DNA from: CAYSCW01 sp964429795
GTDB lineage: Bacteria; Acidobacteriota; Aminicenantia; Aminicenantales; Aminicenantaceae
DNA length: 64,000 nucleotides
Direction: 5' to 3'
NCBI GenBank assembly: GCA_964429795.1
Contig: CAYSCW010000013.1
Coordinates: 1 to 64,000 of the forward strand
Part shown: positions 9,339-19,318 of the stretch, one piece after another
How positions within the stretch are numbered: position 1 is the first letter of the stretch
Layout of the letters: every line of letters begins with the position of its first letter
The notes under the pieces: model-generated
Database searches by the model: none
What the model was told of the DNA's origin: nothing
What the model saw: the letters and a program-made list of their open reading frames with translations, nothing else
Program-made: the position numbers and the translations under genes

Positions 9339-11609
9339 ATGAAATTCAAATCTTCTCTCACGATATCGATCTTAATCCTGGGCGTCGTCATCCATGCTTC
9401 CGTTCTCCTGGCCCAGGATGCGGATCTGGGCCTGCTGACTCTGGACCGGATCTTCAGGCACCGGGAATTCCGGCCCGAGCGCTTCGGTCCGGCCCGCTGG
9501 CTGGCCGACGGCACCGGGTACACAACGCTCGAACGCGCGGACTCGGACACCCGGAGCAGGGACATCGTCAAGTACGACCCCAAGACTGGGAAGCGGGAGG
9601 TTCTGGTTTCTGCGAAAGACCTTACACCCTCCGGCGCCTCGCAAGCTCTGGACATCTCCGGCTACTCCTGGTCCGAGGACGGTCGGAAGCTCCTCATCTT
9701 CACCAACACCCAACGCGTCTGGAGACAGAACACGCGGGGCGATTATTGGGTGCTCGACAGGATGAACTGTCAGCTCGAGAAACTGGGCGACTGGGCAGAG
9801 CCGTCGACATTGATGTTCGCCAAGTTCTCCCCGGACGGAACGTGCGCCGCCTACGTGGTCAAGAACAACATCTACGTCGAAGCCCTGGCGGACCACAGTG
9901 TTACCAAGCTCACCAAGGATGGCACCGAGACCCTGATCAACGGAACGTTCGACTGGATCTACGAGGAAGAATTTTTCCTCAGGGACGGATTCCGCTGGAG
10001 CCCGGACGGGAAAAGGATCGCTTACTGGCAGCTCGACACTGAGGGTATCAAGACCTTCTATTTAATCAATAACACCGATTCGCTCTATCCCCGACTGATC
10101 CCCGTCCCTTACCCCAAGCCCGGCGAGACAAACTCCTCCTGCCGCGTGGGTGTGGTCAGCGCGCAGGGCGGCGACACTCGCTGGTTTGACCTTCCTGGAG
10201 ACCCGCGCAGCCACTACATTGCCCGTATGGAGTGGGCCGCCAATTCTGACGAGATCGTCTTCCAGCGCCTCAACCGCCGCCAGAACACCAACTGGCTCAT
10301 GCTCGGCGATATCAAAACCGGCCAGTCCCGGATGGTTCTCACCGAGAAGGATGAGACCTGGACCGAGGTCGTCGACAATCTCCGTTGGATGAAGAATGGC
10401 TCTGCGTTCACCTGGGTGAGCGAGAGGGACGGCTGGCGCCATCTTTACTTCGTCACAAGGTCCGGGTCTGATGTCAAGCTCCTCACTCCCGGCGACTACG
10501 ACGTCATCGACATCCAGGCCATAGACGAGAAGGGAGGATGGGCCTATTTCACCGCTTCGCCCGATAACCCCACCCAGCGTTATCTTTACCGTGTGGCGCT
10601 CGACGGTTCTGGCAAGGCCGTACGCCTGACTCCGGCTGGTCAACCTGGCACTCACCGTTACATCATTTCGCCCGACGCCCGCTGGGCCTTTCACACCGTC
10701 ACTACCTTTGACGACCCCCCGCGGACAGAGCTAATCAGCCTCCCGAGCCACAAGCCTGTCCGCGTGCTGGCTGAGAACGCAGATTTAAGGAATAAAGTCA
10801 TGGCCCTCAAGCGCTCACCCGTGGAGTTCTTCAGGGTTCCGATCGGGAACGGCATCGAACTCGACGCCTGGTGCATCAAGCCCCCAGACTTCGACCCGGA
10901 CAAGAAATACCCTCTCCTCTTCTATGTCTACGGCGAACCAGCCGGCCAGACCGTGCTCGACCGCTTCGGCGGTAATAGATATCTCTGGCATCTCATGCTG
11001 GCCCAGCAGGGATACGTGGTGATGAGCGTCGACAACCGCGGCACTCCCGCGCCCCGCGGACGCGCCTGGAGGAAATCAATCTATAAGCAGATCGGGATCT
11101 TCGCCTCCGAGGACCAAGCTGCGGCGTGCCGGGAGATCCTGAAGTTGCGCCCCTATCTCGACGCCGGCCGCGTGGGGATCTGGGGATGGAGCGGCGGGGG
11201 CTCCATGACCCTGAACATGATGTTCCGCCATCCCGAGCTCTATCGCACAGGGATGGCCGTAGCTTTTGTTGCTAACCAGCGCTTTTATGACTCCATCTAC
11301 CAGGAACGCTACATGTCCCTGCCCGAGGACAACCCCGAGGGCTACAAGAATGGCTCCCCCATCACCTTCGCCAGCCAGCTCGAGGGCAACCTGCTGATCG
11401 TGCACGGCACGGGCGATGACAACGTCCATTACCAGAACTTCGAGGCGCTGGTCAATGAACTTGTTCGGAACAACAAGGTCTTCACCATGATGGCCTACCC
11501 GAACCGCTCGCACGGCATCTTTGAGGGCGAGAACACCACGCTGCATCTATACGGGCTGCTGACCCGCTTCCTCAACCAGAATCTGCCCCCCGGACCCGCG
11601 GGACGCTGA
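9339..11609 (+). CDS. Dipeptidyl-peptidase IV-like secreted S9 peptidase
   Basis: This 756-residue S9B peptidase has a signal peptide ending near residue 25 (ILGVVIHASVLLAQ). An eight-bladed DPPIV_N propeller follows and contains DWIYEEEFFLRDGFRWSPDG; this double-Glu motif binds the substrate N-terminus in DPP-IV. The alpha/beta-hydrolase domain has the nucleophile in GWSGGGS (S618), the acid in GTGDDNVH (about D693) and the histidine in NRSHG (H725). The usual nucleophile elbow is GWSYGG, so Gly replaces Tyr here. A strong AAGGAGGAGGACAGC ribosome binding site precedes the ATG. The gene is visibly richer in G+C than the genes on either side. It probably releases N-terminal X-Pro dipeptides from peptides in the periplasm or outside the cell. 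Confidence 0.9.
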   Translation: MKFKSSLTISILILGVVIHASVLLAQDADLGLLTLDRIFRHREFRPERFGPARWLADGTGYTTLERADSDTRSRDIVKYDPKTGKREVLVSAKDLTPSGASQALDISGYSWSEDGRKLLIFTNTQRVWRQNTRGDYWVLDRMNCQLEKLGDWAEPSTLMFAKFSPDGTCAAYVVKNNIYVEALADHSVTKLTKDGTETLINGTFDWIYEEEFFLRDGFRWSPDGKRIAYWQLDTEGIKTFYLINNTDSLYPRLIPVPYPKPGETNSSCRVGVVSAQGGDTRWFDLPGDPRSHYIARMEWAANSDEIVFQRLNRRQNTNWLMLGDIKTGQSRMVLTEKDETWTEVVDNLRWMKNGSAFTWVSERDGWRHLYFVTRSGSDVKLLTPGDYDVIDIQAIDEKGGWAYFTASPDNPTQRYLYRVALDGSGKAVRLTPAGQPGTHRYIISPDARWAFHTVTTFDDPPRTELISLPSHKPVRVLAENADLRNKVMALKRSPVEFFRVPIGNGIELDAWCIKPPDFDPDKKYPLLFYVYGEPAGQTVLDRFGGNRYLWHLMLAQQGYVVMSVDNRGTPAPRGRAWRKSIYKQIGIFASEDQAAACREILKLRPYLDAGRVGIWGWSGGGSMTLNMMFRHPELYRTGMAVAFVANQRFYDSIYQERYMSLPEDNPEGYKNGSPITFASQLEGNLLIVHGTGDDNVHYQNFEALVNELVRNNKVFTMMAYPNRSHGIFEGENTTLHLYGLLTRFLNQNLPPGPAGR

Positions 11610-11755
11610 ACGGGGTGAAGGCAGGAGGCGTATGTTCGTCTCCCTCTGAGGCGCATTTGATCCACCTCTGAATTCGAAAGCAGCACTGCAAGCACTGCCG
11701 ATCATGGGAAAAATATATCGCCAGCCGAGGATGGGGAAAGAGCTCTCTTCCGGGG

Positions 11756-12925
11756 CTAGAATTTACTTTTGATGATTTCGATGAGGGCTCGAAGGGCGCG
11801 CGGGTCGTCGCTGTCTCCAAGGCAATAAATTGCTGCCTTGCGAATGGCCACTTTATGGTGGGTCTTGGCAATATCGATAAGATATGGGATTCCTTCATCA
11901 TCAGGGAGATCCTCCAGAGCATACACGGCCCGCTTCTGAATCTCCGTGTCACTATCTTTATAGGCAATACCCTTAAGGGCAGCCGCAACTTTCTTGGAAG
12001 CAATATCTGCAAGACAATCAACGGCTCTCTTGCGGATTTCTCTATCTTTACCATTTTGAGCGATGTCTATGAGAGCATCGGCTGCACTGGGCAAGTTAAT
12101 ATCTTCCAGGCCGTAGACAGACTTTTTTCGTACTTCATAAGAGCGGTCGTTCTTGGCGGCTTGATGCAAAAGCTTAACGGCCCGCTCATGATCCTGGTCT
12201 CCGAGCTCCAGAGCCGCCCTTGCCCTTAAAGTGTCGGGTTCACTGCTGATCAGCACTTTTTCTAAAAAGGAGACTGCATAATCAGAGGTCCCATGAAGGC
12301 CCACTATGGTGATGACTCTTTTTTTATGCTTTTCACTGCTTGTTCTTTCGTAGAGATTGCTCAAGATTGAGATGCTTTGCTCTTCTTCTGCTTTGTCCAG
12401 CCAGAATATGGGAAGGCCTTCGGGGTCGAACAGCAGATCCAGGCTGCTTGCTCGAAAAGTCACCGGCACCTGGGAGGAATGTGAACCGAATTTATAAAGA
12501 ATGGCAACATCCTTCCAGACTTTTCGCTCATGCTTGCCTTCTTCCTCGAGATCAGCCAATGCCCTCTTTGCCTGGAGTTTAACCTTTTCTTCGTCAGAAA
12601 GCGTAGTGTAGGTAACCTTTCCGGATAAAATCTTTTCCAGGGTGTCCCCTCTTAGAAAATTTGGAAAATGGGTGCTTACGATGGTGTGTTCATCGGTTGA
12701 ACAGATATAATGATGCTCCCACATCAGGCGTTTGATACTGTAGCCAATCCAGAATCCAGCCTTCAGCTTTTGCTTTGTGGCTTCCTGCATGGCCCAGTCC
12801 CACCGCTCGCTCAGGTTGGCGCTGGGATCTTGGTGATGGAAAACCTGAGAGAAAATCGATGAGGGAAACGCAGCGGCCAAAAGGACTAGAAAAGTGGTTA
12901 ATGCAAGCTTTCTCAAACAGCTCAT
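11756..12925 (-). CDS. Secreted HEAT-repeat protein
   Basis: The 389-residue protein has a signal peptide (ALTTFLVLLAAAFPSSIFS). A mixed N-terminal region follows, and then about seven HEAT/PBS-like repeats of roughly 31 residues from residue 200 to the end, for example RKRAVDCLADIAS, QKRAVYALEDLPDD and RKAAIYCLGDSDD. It lies 24 bases downstream of a second HEAT gene and is the last member of the sigma / anti-sigma / HEAT / HEAT set. HEAT solenoids are protein-binding scaffolds; the partner is unknown. The export signal and neighbourhood suggest a role in an envelope response, by inference only. Confidence 0.8.
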   Translation of the reverse strand: MSCLRKLALTTFLVLLAAAFPSSIFSQVFHHQDPSANLSERWDWAMQEATKQKLKAGFWIGYSIKRLMWEHHYICSTDEHTIVSTHFPNFLRGDTLEKILSGKVTYTTLSDEEKVKLQAKRALADLEEEGKHERKVWKDVAILYKFGSHSSQVPVTFRASSLDLLFDPEGLPIFWLDKAEEEQSISILSNLYERTSSEKHKKRVITIVGLHGTSDYAVSFLEKVLISSEPDTLRARAALELGDQDHERAVKLLHQAAKNDRSYEVRKKSVYGLEDINLPSAADALIDIAQNGKDREIRKRAVDCLADIASKKVAAALKGIAYKDSDTEIQKRAVYALEDLPDDEGIPYLIDIAKTHHKVAIRKAAIYCLGDSDDPRALRALIEIIKSKF

Positions 12926-12949
12926 GGCTTCCTCCCTATCGTGTTCCTG

Positions 12950-14339
12950 CTAATCCTTTTTCTTGACGATTCTCAGCAGTGCAGCACGTGCTTTGGGTGT
13001 GCCGATTTCTTCGAGTGCGTTGACAGCTTCCAGACGAACTTTCTTGTCTTTATCTTCCAAGGCCAATTTTTCAAGAATAGGGACCGCCTCGTCGCTATCT
13101 GTCTCGCCCAGAGCCCGGACGATTACCCTTCTCATATCCAGGTCTTTTTCTTCATTCAGCATCTGTGCGAAGAGGCTGACGGATGCTTTCTCCTCCATAT
13201 CTTCAATGGCATAAACCACGGCCTTCTGGAGCTCAAGATGGTCGATTGTAGCCAAGATCTCCTTCAGCGCCATAAGAGCTGCTCCGGTTTCAATGTCACC
13301 TAGAGTGTAGATGGCCTGCTTGCGCATATCGAGACTCGAGTCTTTCATGGCCACCTTCCTTCAATATAGGGATGGTCTCTGGGTCATTGACATCTTCTAA
13401 CGCAAAGAGGGCGGCTTTCCGCACTTCCAGTGTCTTGGCCTCATTCATGATCTTCTTCAGGGCAGGAATGACCTGCTCAGCTTTTTTATCCTCGAGGGCG
13501 TACACAGCGGCTTTGGCCAGGTTGGCATCGGCTTCATTGATGGCAATATCGATGAGAACAGGGACGGCTCTTTCGTCTTCCAAATCTTCCAGTTCATAGA
13601 TGGCGACTTTTCTCATTTTGGGATCAGGGTCTGATCGGGCAATTTTTATGAAGATATCTATAACTCCTTCACCTTCCATATCTGTTAAAGCTTCAAGAGC
13701 TTTGCGGCGGAGGTTAGGCTCAGGATCATTGAGTGCGATATCCTTTACCTTGGCAAACGCTTCAGGTTGTTCGAAGTCCTCAAGGATGTAGATGATTTTG
13801 GTGCGGAATTTGGTGTCTATGTTGCTGTCGTAAAGGCTTATGAGCGCCTCAAGTGCTTCTTTATCGCCCATGTCTTCTAGTGCATAAAGAGCCGCTATTT
13901 TAATCTCCAGCTCCTCGTCGGTCTCCATGGATTTGACGATGGCTTCGTACTTGGGTTTGCCTTCTTTAGCCAGTCGATAGGCGACTCTCACCATGTTGGA
14001 CTTCGCATCATCCGCCCATTTACTCTTGGGAAAGGCCTTGATGAATTTATCGTAACAGTCGAAGACTTCTTCAAGGGCATAATCCAGTTTCTCCCGCGCG
14101 TAGCACCGCCAGAACCGGGCATCATCAATCCAGGCGCTGCTGCGATATTTTTGAGCGAAACTTTCCAACGCCTTGTAGGCATTCTCCCATTTTTCCTCGA
14201 GTATGAGGCTGTAAGCCTGCTTGTAAGCCTTTGCATCTTCATCCTGCATGCTGCTGGCATTCAGAGCAGGAGAAAAGACGGATAAGGAAAAGAGAAAAAC
14301 GGCGGCGACCCATATCGTTGTTGAGATTTTTGTCTTCAT
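12950..14339 (-). pseudogene. Secreted HEAT-repeat protein, frameshifted near 13351
   Basis: The N-terminal part (347 codons from 14339) has a signal peptide and a TPR/YbgF-like helical stretch (YKQAYSLILEEKWENAYKAL). HEAT repeats follow up to NDPETIPILKE, and then the frame runs into nonsense and stops at 13296. A second frame continues exactly with VAMKDSSLDMRKQAIYTLGD to a stop at 12950. One extra C on the plus strand in CCACC (13351-13355) would explain the break; without it KE-VAMKD reads through, giving a protein of about 463 residues. It is either a fresh frameshift or a homopolymer error in the assembly. It sits between the anti-sigma gene and the second HEAT gene. Confidence 0.75.
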
Positions 14340-14353
14340 TTCATTCTCCTTCC

Positions 14354-15202
14354 TCAGGAAGTCTGAGGTTTATGTGATGGTTGATCGGGGGACATCGATC
14401 TTTTGCCTTTCCTTATGGAACGGCGAAGGTCGGTGAGGTTGATTTCCATCAGAATCCCCCGACTGTTGACACCTTCTTTAACAATCTCGATGGCTTCGAA
14501 ATCGTTCTCGGCTTCGATGTTGGCAATCTGGAGGAGGATTACCTTAAGACCGGCGATGAGATGTTCGAGACGCTCCTGATCTGATTGGGCAAGTTCTCTC
14601 TTGAGAAAGCCCGCCTCCTGCACAAGCTCTCTTGAAACTCTCCGTTGATAAGGGAGGTCTAAAGCGTATGGGTCTTCTGTCGCGGGATCGAAATTGACCA
14701 GAGCGAGGAGGATAAGCTTGGAGCGCTCGATATAGTCCTGGGTGCGAAGGACAAGCTCCGCTTGGGGTTGTTGTTGAGTGATGAGTCCGGGGGACTGGGA
14801 TACCTGTTTAATTTCTGAAACGGAAGGAGAGAATATCATCCTCCCGATAAAGACACCCGCGACAATGAGAACAAGGGCGGCTGCAGCCTGATAGGTCCAT
14901 TTTGGAGCGAGGCTGAATGGACGTAACAGCTTTATTCGCCATGGTTCGCGCTCGTCTTGTGAGGCTTCCTCCTTTTCAATCCTTTGATCCAGTCTTTTTT
15001 CGTAGGAATCCCAAAATTTCTTTGTGGGTTCTGGCCGGACTCTTCTGCTCATAAAATTGAGAGTGGACTTTATTTCTTCGAATTCGGATCGGCAATTCTC
15101 ACAGACCAGGAGATGGTCTTTAAAGAACTGCTTCTGCTTGGTATCTAATTCTTCATAAAAAGCTTGAAGGAAAAGCGGTTTGCATTTTTTACAATCACTC
15201 AT
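14354..15202 (-). CDS. Anti-sigma factor with zinc-finger motif
   Basis: The 282-residue protein starts at the ATG overlapping the sigma factor stop (the frame extends to 15340 but only inside the sigma gene). It opens MSDCKKCKP and has the ZAS motif HLLVCENC (HxxxCxxC), which binds the cognate ECF sigma factor. A single membrane segment at about residues 105-125 (AAAALVLIVAGVFIGRMIF) is followed by a periplasmic helical domain of about 150 residues. It is translationally coupled to the sigma gene by an 8-base overlap and precedes the HEAT genes. The regulated release of sigma is the family's known role; the signal is unknown. Confidence 0.88.
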   Translation of the reverse strand: MSDCKKCKPLFLQAFYEELDTKQKQFFKDHLLVCENCRSEFEEIKSTLNFMSRRVRPEPTKKFWDSYEKRLDQRIEKEEASQDEREPWRIKLLRPFSLAPKWTYQAAAALVLIVAGVFIGRMIFSPSVSEIKQVSQSPGLITQQQPQAELVLRTQDYIERSKLILLALVNFDPATEDPYALDLPYQRRVSRELVQEAGFLKRELAQSDQERLEHLIAGLKVILLQIANIEAENDFEAIEIVKEGVNSRGILMEINLTDLRRSIRKGKRSMSPDQPSHKPQTS

Positions 15203-15794
15203 CGGTAGCCTCCAGATTGGGATCATTCCCATATGATGAAAGCTCTTTGCGGTGCTTTCTGATAGCTCTGAAGAGAAGGCTCTTGACCGTGCCGATAGTG
15301 ATGCCCAGGACTTCGGCGATTTCGTTAAGTTTGAGGTCATTGTAATGGCGCATCACGAATATTGTTCTTTCCTTGGGGGATATTTTCTTAAGAGCCTGGG
15401 TTATATGGTTCTGAATTTGGGAGGATTCTGTGCTGCGCAGAGGATCAAAAGCATGAACTCCGCTCGCCGCAAGACTTTCCTGGATGTTCAGTCGGTCGAA
15501 TTCGCCGATTTGTTTTGTCTGCCTGGAGGATTTTTTGCGAAGTGAGTCGATGCTGGCGTTGACAGTAATCTGGTAGAGCCAGGAGCTCATCTTCGCATCC
15601 CGGCGGAAAGTTTTCAGAGAACGGTACATTTTTATGAATACCTCCTGAGAGATGTCTTCAGCTTCATGATGGTCTCCTGTGATATCGTAAGCGAGGTAAT
15701 AGATTTTCTTCTTATGCCGGCCCACCAGCTCATGAAAGGCCGTATGGTCTCCCTTACAGAAACGGTCAATAAGAATTTGTTCATTTTCTGCCAT
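15195..15794 (-). CDS. ECF-family RNA polymerase sigma factor
   Basis: The 199-residue protein shows sigma region 2 (HEAEDISQEVFIKMYRSL then SSWLYQITVNASIDSLRKK, the -10 recognition and melting helices). It also shows region 4 (SPKERTIFVMRHYNDLKLNE, then the helix-turn-helix EVLGITIGTVKSLLFRAIR that reads the -35). There is no region 1 or 3, as in all ECF factors. It heads the four-gene set with its anti-sigma and two HEAT proteins. Autoregulation is usual in such sets but no matching promoter motif could be confirmed here. Confidence 0.92.
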   Translation of the reverse strand: MAENEQILIDRFCKGDHTAFHELVGRHKKKIYYLAYDITGDHHEAEDISQEVFIKMYRSLKTFRRDAKMSSWLYQITVNASIDSLRKKSSRQTKQIGEFDRLNIQESLAASGVHAFDPLRSTESSQIQNHITQALKKISPKERTIFVMRHYNDLKLNEIAEVLGITIGTVKSLLFRAIRKHRKELSSYGNDPNLEATDE

Positions 15795-15964
15795 CTCTTA
15801 TTACCCCTATTAGACGAGCTTCCCTCTGGAATGGTTTACAAAAAAAATACTTATTTCTATGGCCTTTTATCCCTCAAAAAAATCCCTGAATCGAAACAGG
15901 AGGATCTGAACATTGCACTTATTATATCTTGTCCAGGTCCTTCTTGTATTTCCGGTTCTTTTTT

Positions 15965-16312
15965 TTAAATATGGACAGATTTTGCCTTAAATACCACAGA
16001 TGTAAAAAACTCGATGGCAAATCCCCAGACAAGCCCCATCAACGAGTAGGCGAGGAATCCTCCCTCATCCAAGATTAAGGGAAAGGCAGGTAAGCCTACG
16101 ATCAATCCAAAAAGGATTCCATGCAAGGCCCAGTGAAGACGAAGAGCCGATATCCCGATGACAAATCCCAGCAGCCCCCTATGGAGCAAGACCATGACAA
16201 TTTCTACTGTGTTCATTTCCGCTTTTAGCCCGTATTTTCCTCCAAGAAAGCATAAAAAACCTGCAAAGAATCCAAAAAGGGTGGCGATAAGGACCCTTTT
16301 TTTACTGATCAT
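15965..16312 (-). CDS. Small integral membrane protein, unknown function
   Basis: The 115-residue protein has four predicted membrane segments (for example LIATLFGFFAGFLCFLGG and MGLVWGFAIEFFTSVVF) and short loops. No family was recognised. GGAGGGGACA precedes the start. It stands alone between the sigma factor gene and the sortilin-like gene. Confidence 0.6.
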   Translation of the reverse strand: MISKKRVLIATLFGFFAGFLCFLGGKYGLKAEMNTVEIVMVLLHRGLLGFVIGISALRLHWALHGILFGLIVGLPAFPLILDEGGFLAYSLMGLVWGFAIEFFTSVVFKAKSVHI

Positions 16313-16477
16313 TGTCCCCTCCCTCTCCTCAACATTTTCATTCAGCTTAAATGGAGACAGCCATTAAGTCAAAGAGAAAAATTTCTCCCTCAAATGGGAA
16401 GGTTTATAATCAACGTGGCAAACAGAGTCCAGAGGAGAATATGATTTAAAACTTGCGAAGGAGAACAAATTCCGATT

Positions 16478-19252
16478 TCAGGGATGATAACGTATTATCT
16501 GGGGGAAGGGGCCAATAGACCAGCCCTGTGTTTTCGTGATGCACACTTTCTGGGTGAGTTTCTTGTCGCCAACTTCCAGGGTAACGACATACTCTCCGGG
16601 CGGCACCCATTGAGCCAACACATCCCTCATCCACCACCTGCGAGCGGCTCTTTCCTTTCCAGCCATTGGCGGACGCATATCCCAGACCACGGTGTTAATG
16701 CCGGAAGAGGTCTTTCCTTCAAACCTGGCGATTTCTTTTCCATAAGGGTCGGTAATGGTGATATTGGCTTTATCGTTCCGTTGGCTTTTCAAGTAATAGC
16801 GGATCACGATCCCGTTCGGCTCGTTGGGAGTCAGGATGTGTCGGTCGCCAAATAAATAATCATTCGCGCCGAATGCCCAGGTGACCCTCTGGACTCTCGG
16901 CTTGATCCCGAAAAGATAGACATCCTCGGCCAGCACCGTATCGTTCATCTCCTGGAGGGGCGCGATATTGGTTACAAAAAGACCTCGGCCGTAGGATCCG
17001 AGGATCAGATCGTTTTCTCTGGGATGGACAAGCATATCGTGCACAGGGACATTGGGAATGTTGTTGTTCATCTTCACCCAATCCTTCCCGCCATTGATCG
17101 AGACGAAAATGCCCGTGTCGTTGCCCACGAAAAGAAGATTGGGATTCTTCTGATCTTCATAAATGACGTTAACCGGCTCGTTCGGGAGGTTTCCGGCGAG
17201 TGAAGTCCAGGTCTCTCCAAAATTTTCCGTCTTGTAAATGAAGGGACGCAAATCGTCCAATTTATATCCGTTTTTGGCCACGTAGGCCGTTCCTTCTTTA
17301 TAATATGAGGCGCGAACCCGGCTCACGTAGCAATCTTCCCGGCCTCCCGCAGCGGTGATTTTTGGCGTCAGGTCCGCCCATGTCGCGCCGTTATCTTTTG
17401 TGAGCTGAACCTTCCCATCACTCATCCCTACCCAGATAACTCCTGGAGTTATCGGGGATTCCGAGATCGAGGAGATCGCGAACCACGGAATGCCGCCCGG
17501 AATACCGCCTTCCGAGAGGGGTAAGATCTTCGATGTATCGTTCTTGCTTAGGTCCGGGCTGATTTCTTGCCAGTGGTCGCCGCGGTCGAGCGACCTGAGG
17601 AGAACCTGTCCTCCGGTATAAATGATATTGCTGTTGTGCGGAGAGATGTGAAGGGGAGTGCACCAGATGAAACGGTAGGGTGGCTTGCCCTTTTCCCTCA
17701 CGGGCATGATCATCGTCCGGTATCCGAGCTTCTGGTCTACCCGGAAATGTCCTCCGTATTGCATCGTCGTGTACAGCCAGCGGCTGTCGTTCTGGTCGAC
17801 CTGGGTAAACATGCCGTCGCCGCTGCCCACCGCCGTCCAGTCGAGCAGTGTGATCTCGCCTGCGGCGCTGTTCGACGGTCCTTTCCACATCTCGTGGTCC
17901 TGAAGGCCGGCGTAGATATTGTAGGGATCCTCCATATCGACGCCGATAGCATAGATCTCTCCGAGCGGCAGATTGTAATGATGGTCGCAGGTCTTTCCTC
18001 CGTCATAAGAAATGAAAACGCCGCCGTCGCTTCCGAGGATCATCCGGTCGGAATTCTGGGGATCAATCCACAGGGTCCGGACGTCGCCGAACATCCTGGC
18101 GAAAAGCCTTGTGGGAGGCCAATTGAGGTCGTTCCAGGTTTTGCCGCCGTCCGTTGAGTTCACCAAAGAGTCGCTTGTTACAAATATCTTTTTATCGTCG
18201 TTGGGATCAATTCTGATCTGACTGAAATAGTAAGGACCTTTGGGGCTGATATTGTCTTCTGCGGAATTCATTTTTAACCACGTTTTTCCGCCGTTTTCGG
18301 TTCGGTAGACTTCTCCGCCGATCATCCTTTCCCGCGGCTCACGCCCCCAGTTTTTATCCTGCTCGATTTCCTTTTTTGTCGCAGCACGCTTGTTGGCGTT
18401 TTCCACCACAGCATAGACTATCTCCGGATTTTTGAGATAGATGTCGAGTCCGATCCTACCGATTCTACCGCTGGGAAGTCCATCGCGGAGCCTTGTCCAT
18501 GTCTTTCCGCTGTCAACGGTTTTATAGATACCGCTTTCCAGACCGCCGTTGACGTACATCCAGGGCAGCCTTTGTTTATCGTATGTGGCGGCATAGAGAA
18601 TGTTCGGATTCTGGGGGTTCATGACCAGATCAATGACTCCGACCTTTTCATTGACGTAGAAGACTTTTTCCCAGGTTTGGCCTCCGTCCGCGGTCTTAAA
18701 GACCCCTCTCTCCTGGTTTTCCGAATAGAGATGGCCCATCACCGCAACATAGACGATATCTGGATTCTTGGGATGGATGAGGATTCTCGGAATATGATGC
18801 GAATCCTTGAGTCCCATATTCCTCCATGTCTTTCCGCCGTCAGTGGATTTATACACGCCGTCTCCGGCGTACGAGCTGCGGGAACAGAATGCGTCTCCTG
18901 TCCCGACCCAGACGATCTCGGGATTCGAAGGAGCCAGGGTGACGTCTCCGATCGTTAGCTTACTCTGGCTGTCAAATACAGGCTCGAAAGTTGTCCCGTT
19001 ATTGGTCGTTTTCCAGAGGCCGCCGGTCCAGGTGGCCACATAAAACGTGTAGAGATGGTCCTTGGCTGGAAAGTCCGGAACAGCAATATCCGAAGTTCTT
19101 GCCCCGACCCTGAAGGGGCCGACATTCCTGAAAGTTAAAGCCTTCACCAAATCTTCATTGAAAAGATTTTGACTTTGGGCGTGAACCCCGACGACTGAGA
19201 TCAGGCAAACGAAAACAACCAGGTTTTCAAAAAAAGCTCTTTTCAGTCTCAT
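16478..19252 (-). CDS. Secreted sortilin (VPS10)-like BNR-repeat propeller protein
   Basis: The 924-residue protein has a signal peptide and then a long series of BNR/Asp-box blades (motifs such as STDGGKTW, TVDSGKTWTRL, SYDGGKTCDHH, KDNGATWADL and INGGKDW). These form one or two large propellers of the type annotated as WD40/YVTN/BNR-like or sortilin N-terminal. The last 130 residues form a beta-sandwich (ITDPYGKEIARFEGKTSSG) ending in GWSIGPFPQII. GGAGGAGAC stands 4 bases before the ATG. The family is widespread and exported; some relatives are called glycosyl hydrolases without proof. A relic of a second copy's 3' end lies immediately upstream. Confidence 0.85.
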   Translation of the reverse strand: MRLKRAFFENLVVFVCLISVVGVHAQSQNLFNEDLVKALTFRNVGPFRVGARTSDIAVPDFPAKDHLYTFYVATWTGGLWKTTNNGTTFEPVFDSQSKLTIGDVTLAPSNPEIVWVGTGDAFCSRSSYAGDGVYKSTDGGKTWRNMGLKDSHHIPRILIHPKNPDIVYVAVMGHLYSENQERGVFKTADGGQTWEKVFYVNEKVGVIDLVMNPQNPNILYAATYDKQRLPWMYVNGGLESGIYKTVDSGKTWTRLRDGLPSGRIGRIGLDIYLKNPEIVYAVVENANKRAATKKEIEQDKNWGREPRERMIGGEVYRTENGGKTWLKMNSAEDNISPKGPYYFSQIRIDPNDDKKIFVTSDSLVNSTDGGKTWNDLNWPPTRLFARMFGDVRTLWIDPQNSDRMILGSDGGVFISYDGGKTCDHHYNLPLGEIYAIGVDMEDPYNIYAGLQDHEMWKGPSNSAAGEITLLDWTAVGSGDGMFTQVDQNDSRWLYTTMQYGGHFRVDQKLGYRTMIMPVREKGKPPYRFIWCTPLHISPHNSNIIYTGGQVLLRSLDRGDHWQEISPDLSKNDTSKILPLSEGGIPGGIPWFAISSISESPITPGVIWVGMSDGKVQLTKDNGATWADLTPKITAAGGREDCYVSRVRASYYKEGTAYVAKNGYKLDDLRPFIYKTENFGETWTSLAGNLPNEPVNVIYEDQKNPNLLFVGNDTGIFVSINGGKDWVKMNNNIPNVPVHDMLVHPRENDLILGSYGRGLFVTNIAPLQEMNDTVLAEDVYLFGIKPRVQRVTWAFGANDYLFGDRHILTPNEPNGIVIRYYLKSQRNDKANITITDPYGKEIARFEGKTSSGINTVVWDMRPPMAGKERAARRWWMRDVLAQWVPPGEYVVTLEVGDKKLTQKVCITKTQGWSIGPFPQIIRYHP

Positions 19253-19318
19253 GTCTCCTCCTCATTATCGTAAAACAATAACACACAACTTATTTGAATT
19301 TCGGTGATTGGTCGTGTG

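Noticed and set aside
10062..10694. Long minus-strand open frame inside the DPP-IV gene
   Set aside because: It is a shadow frame produced by high G+C coding sequence on the other strand.
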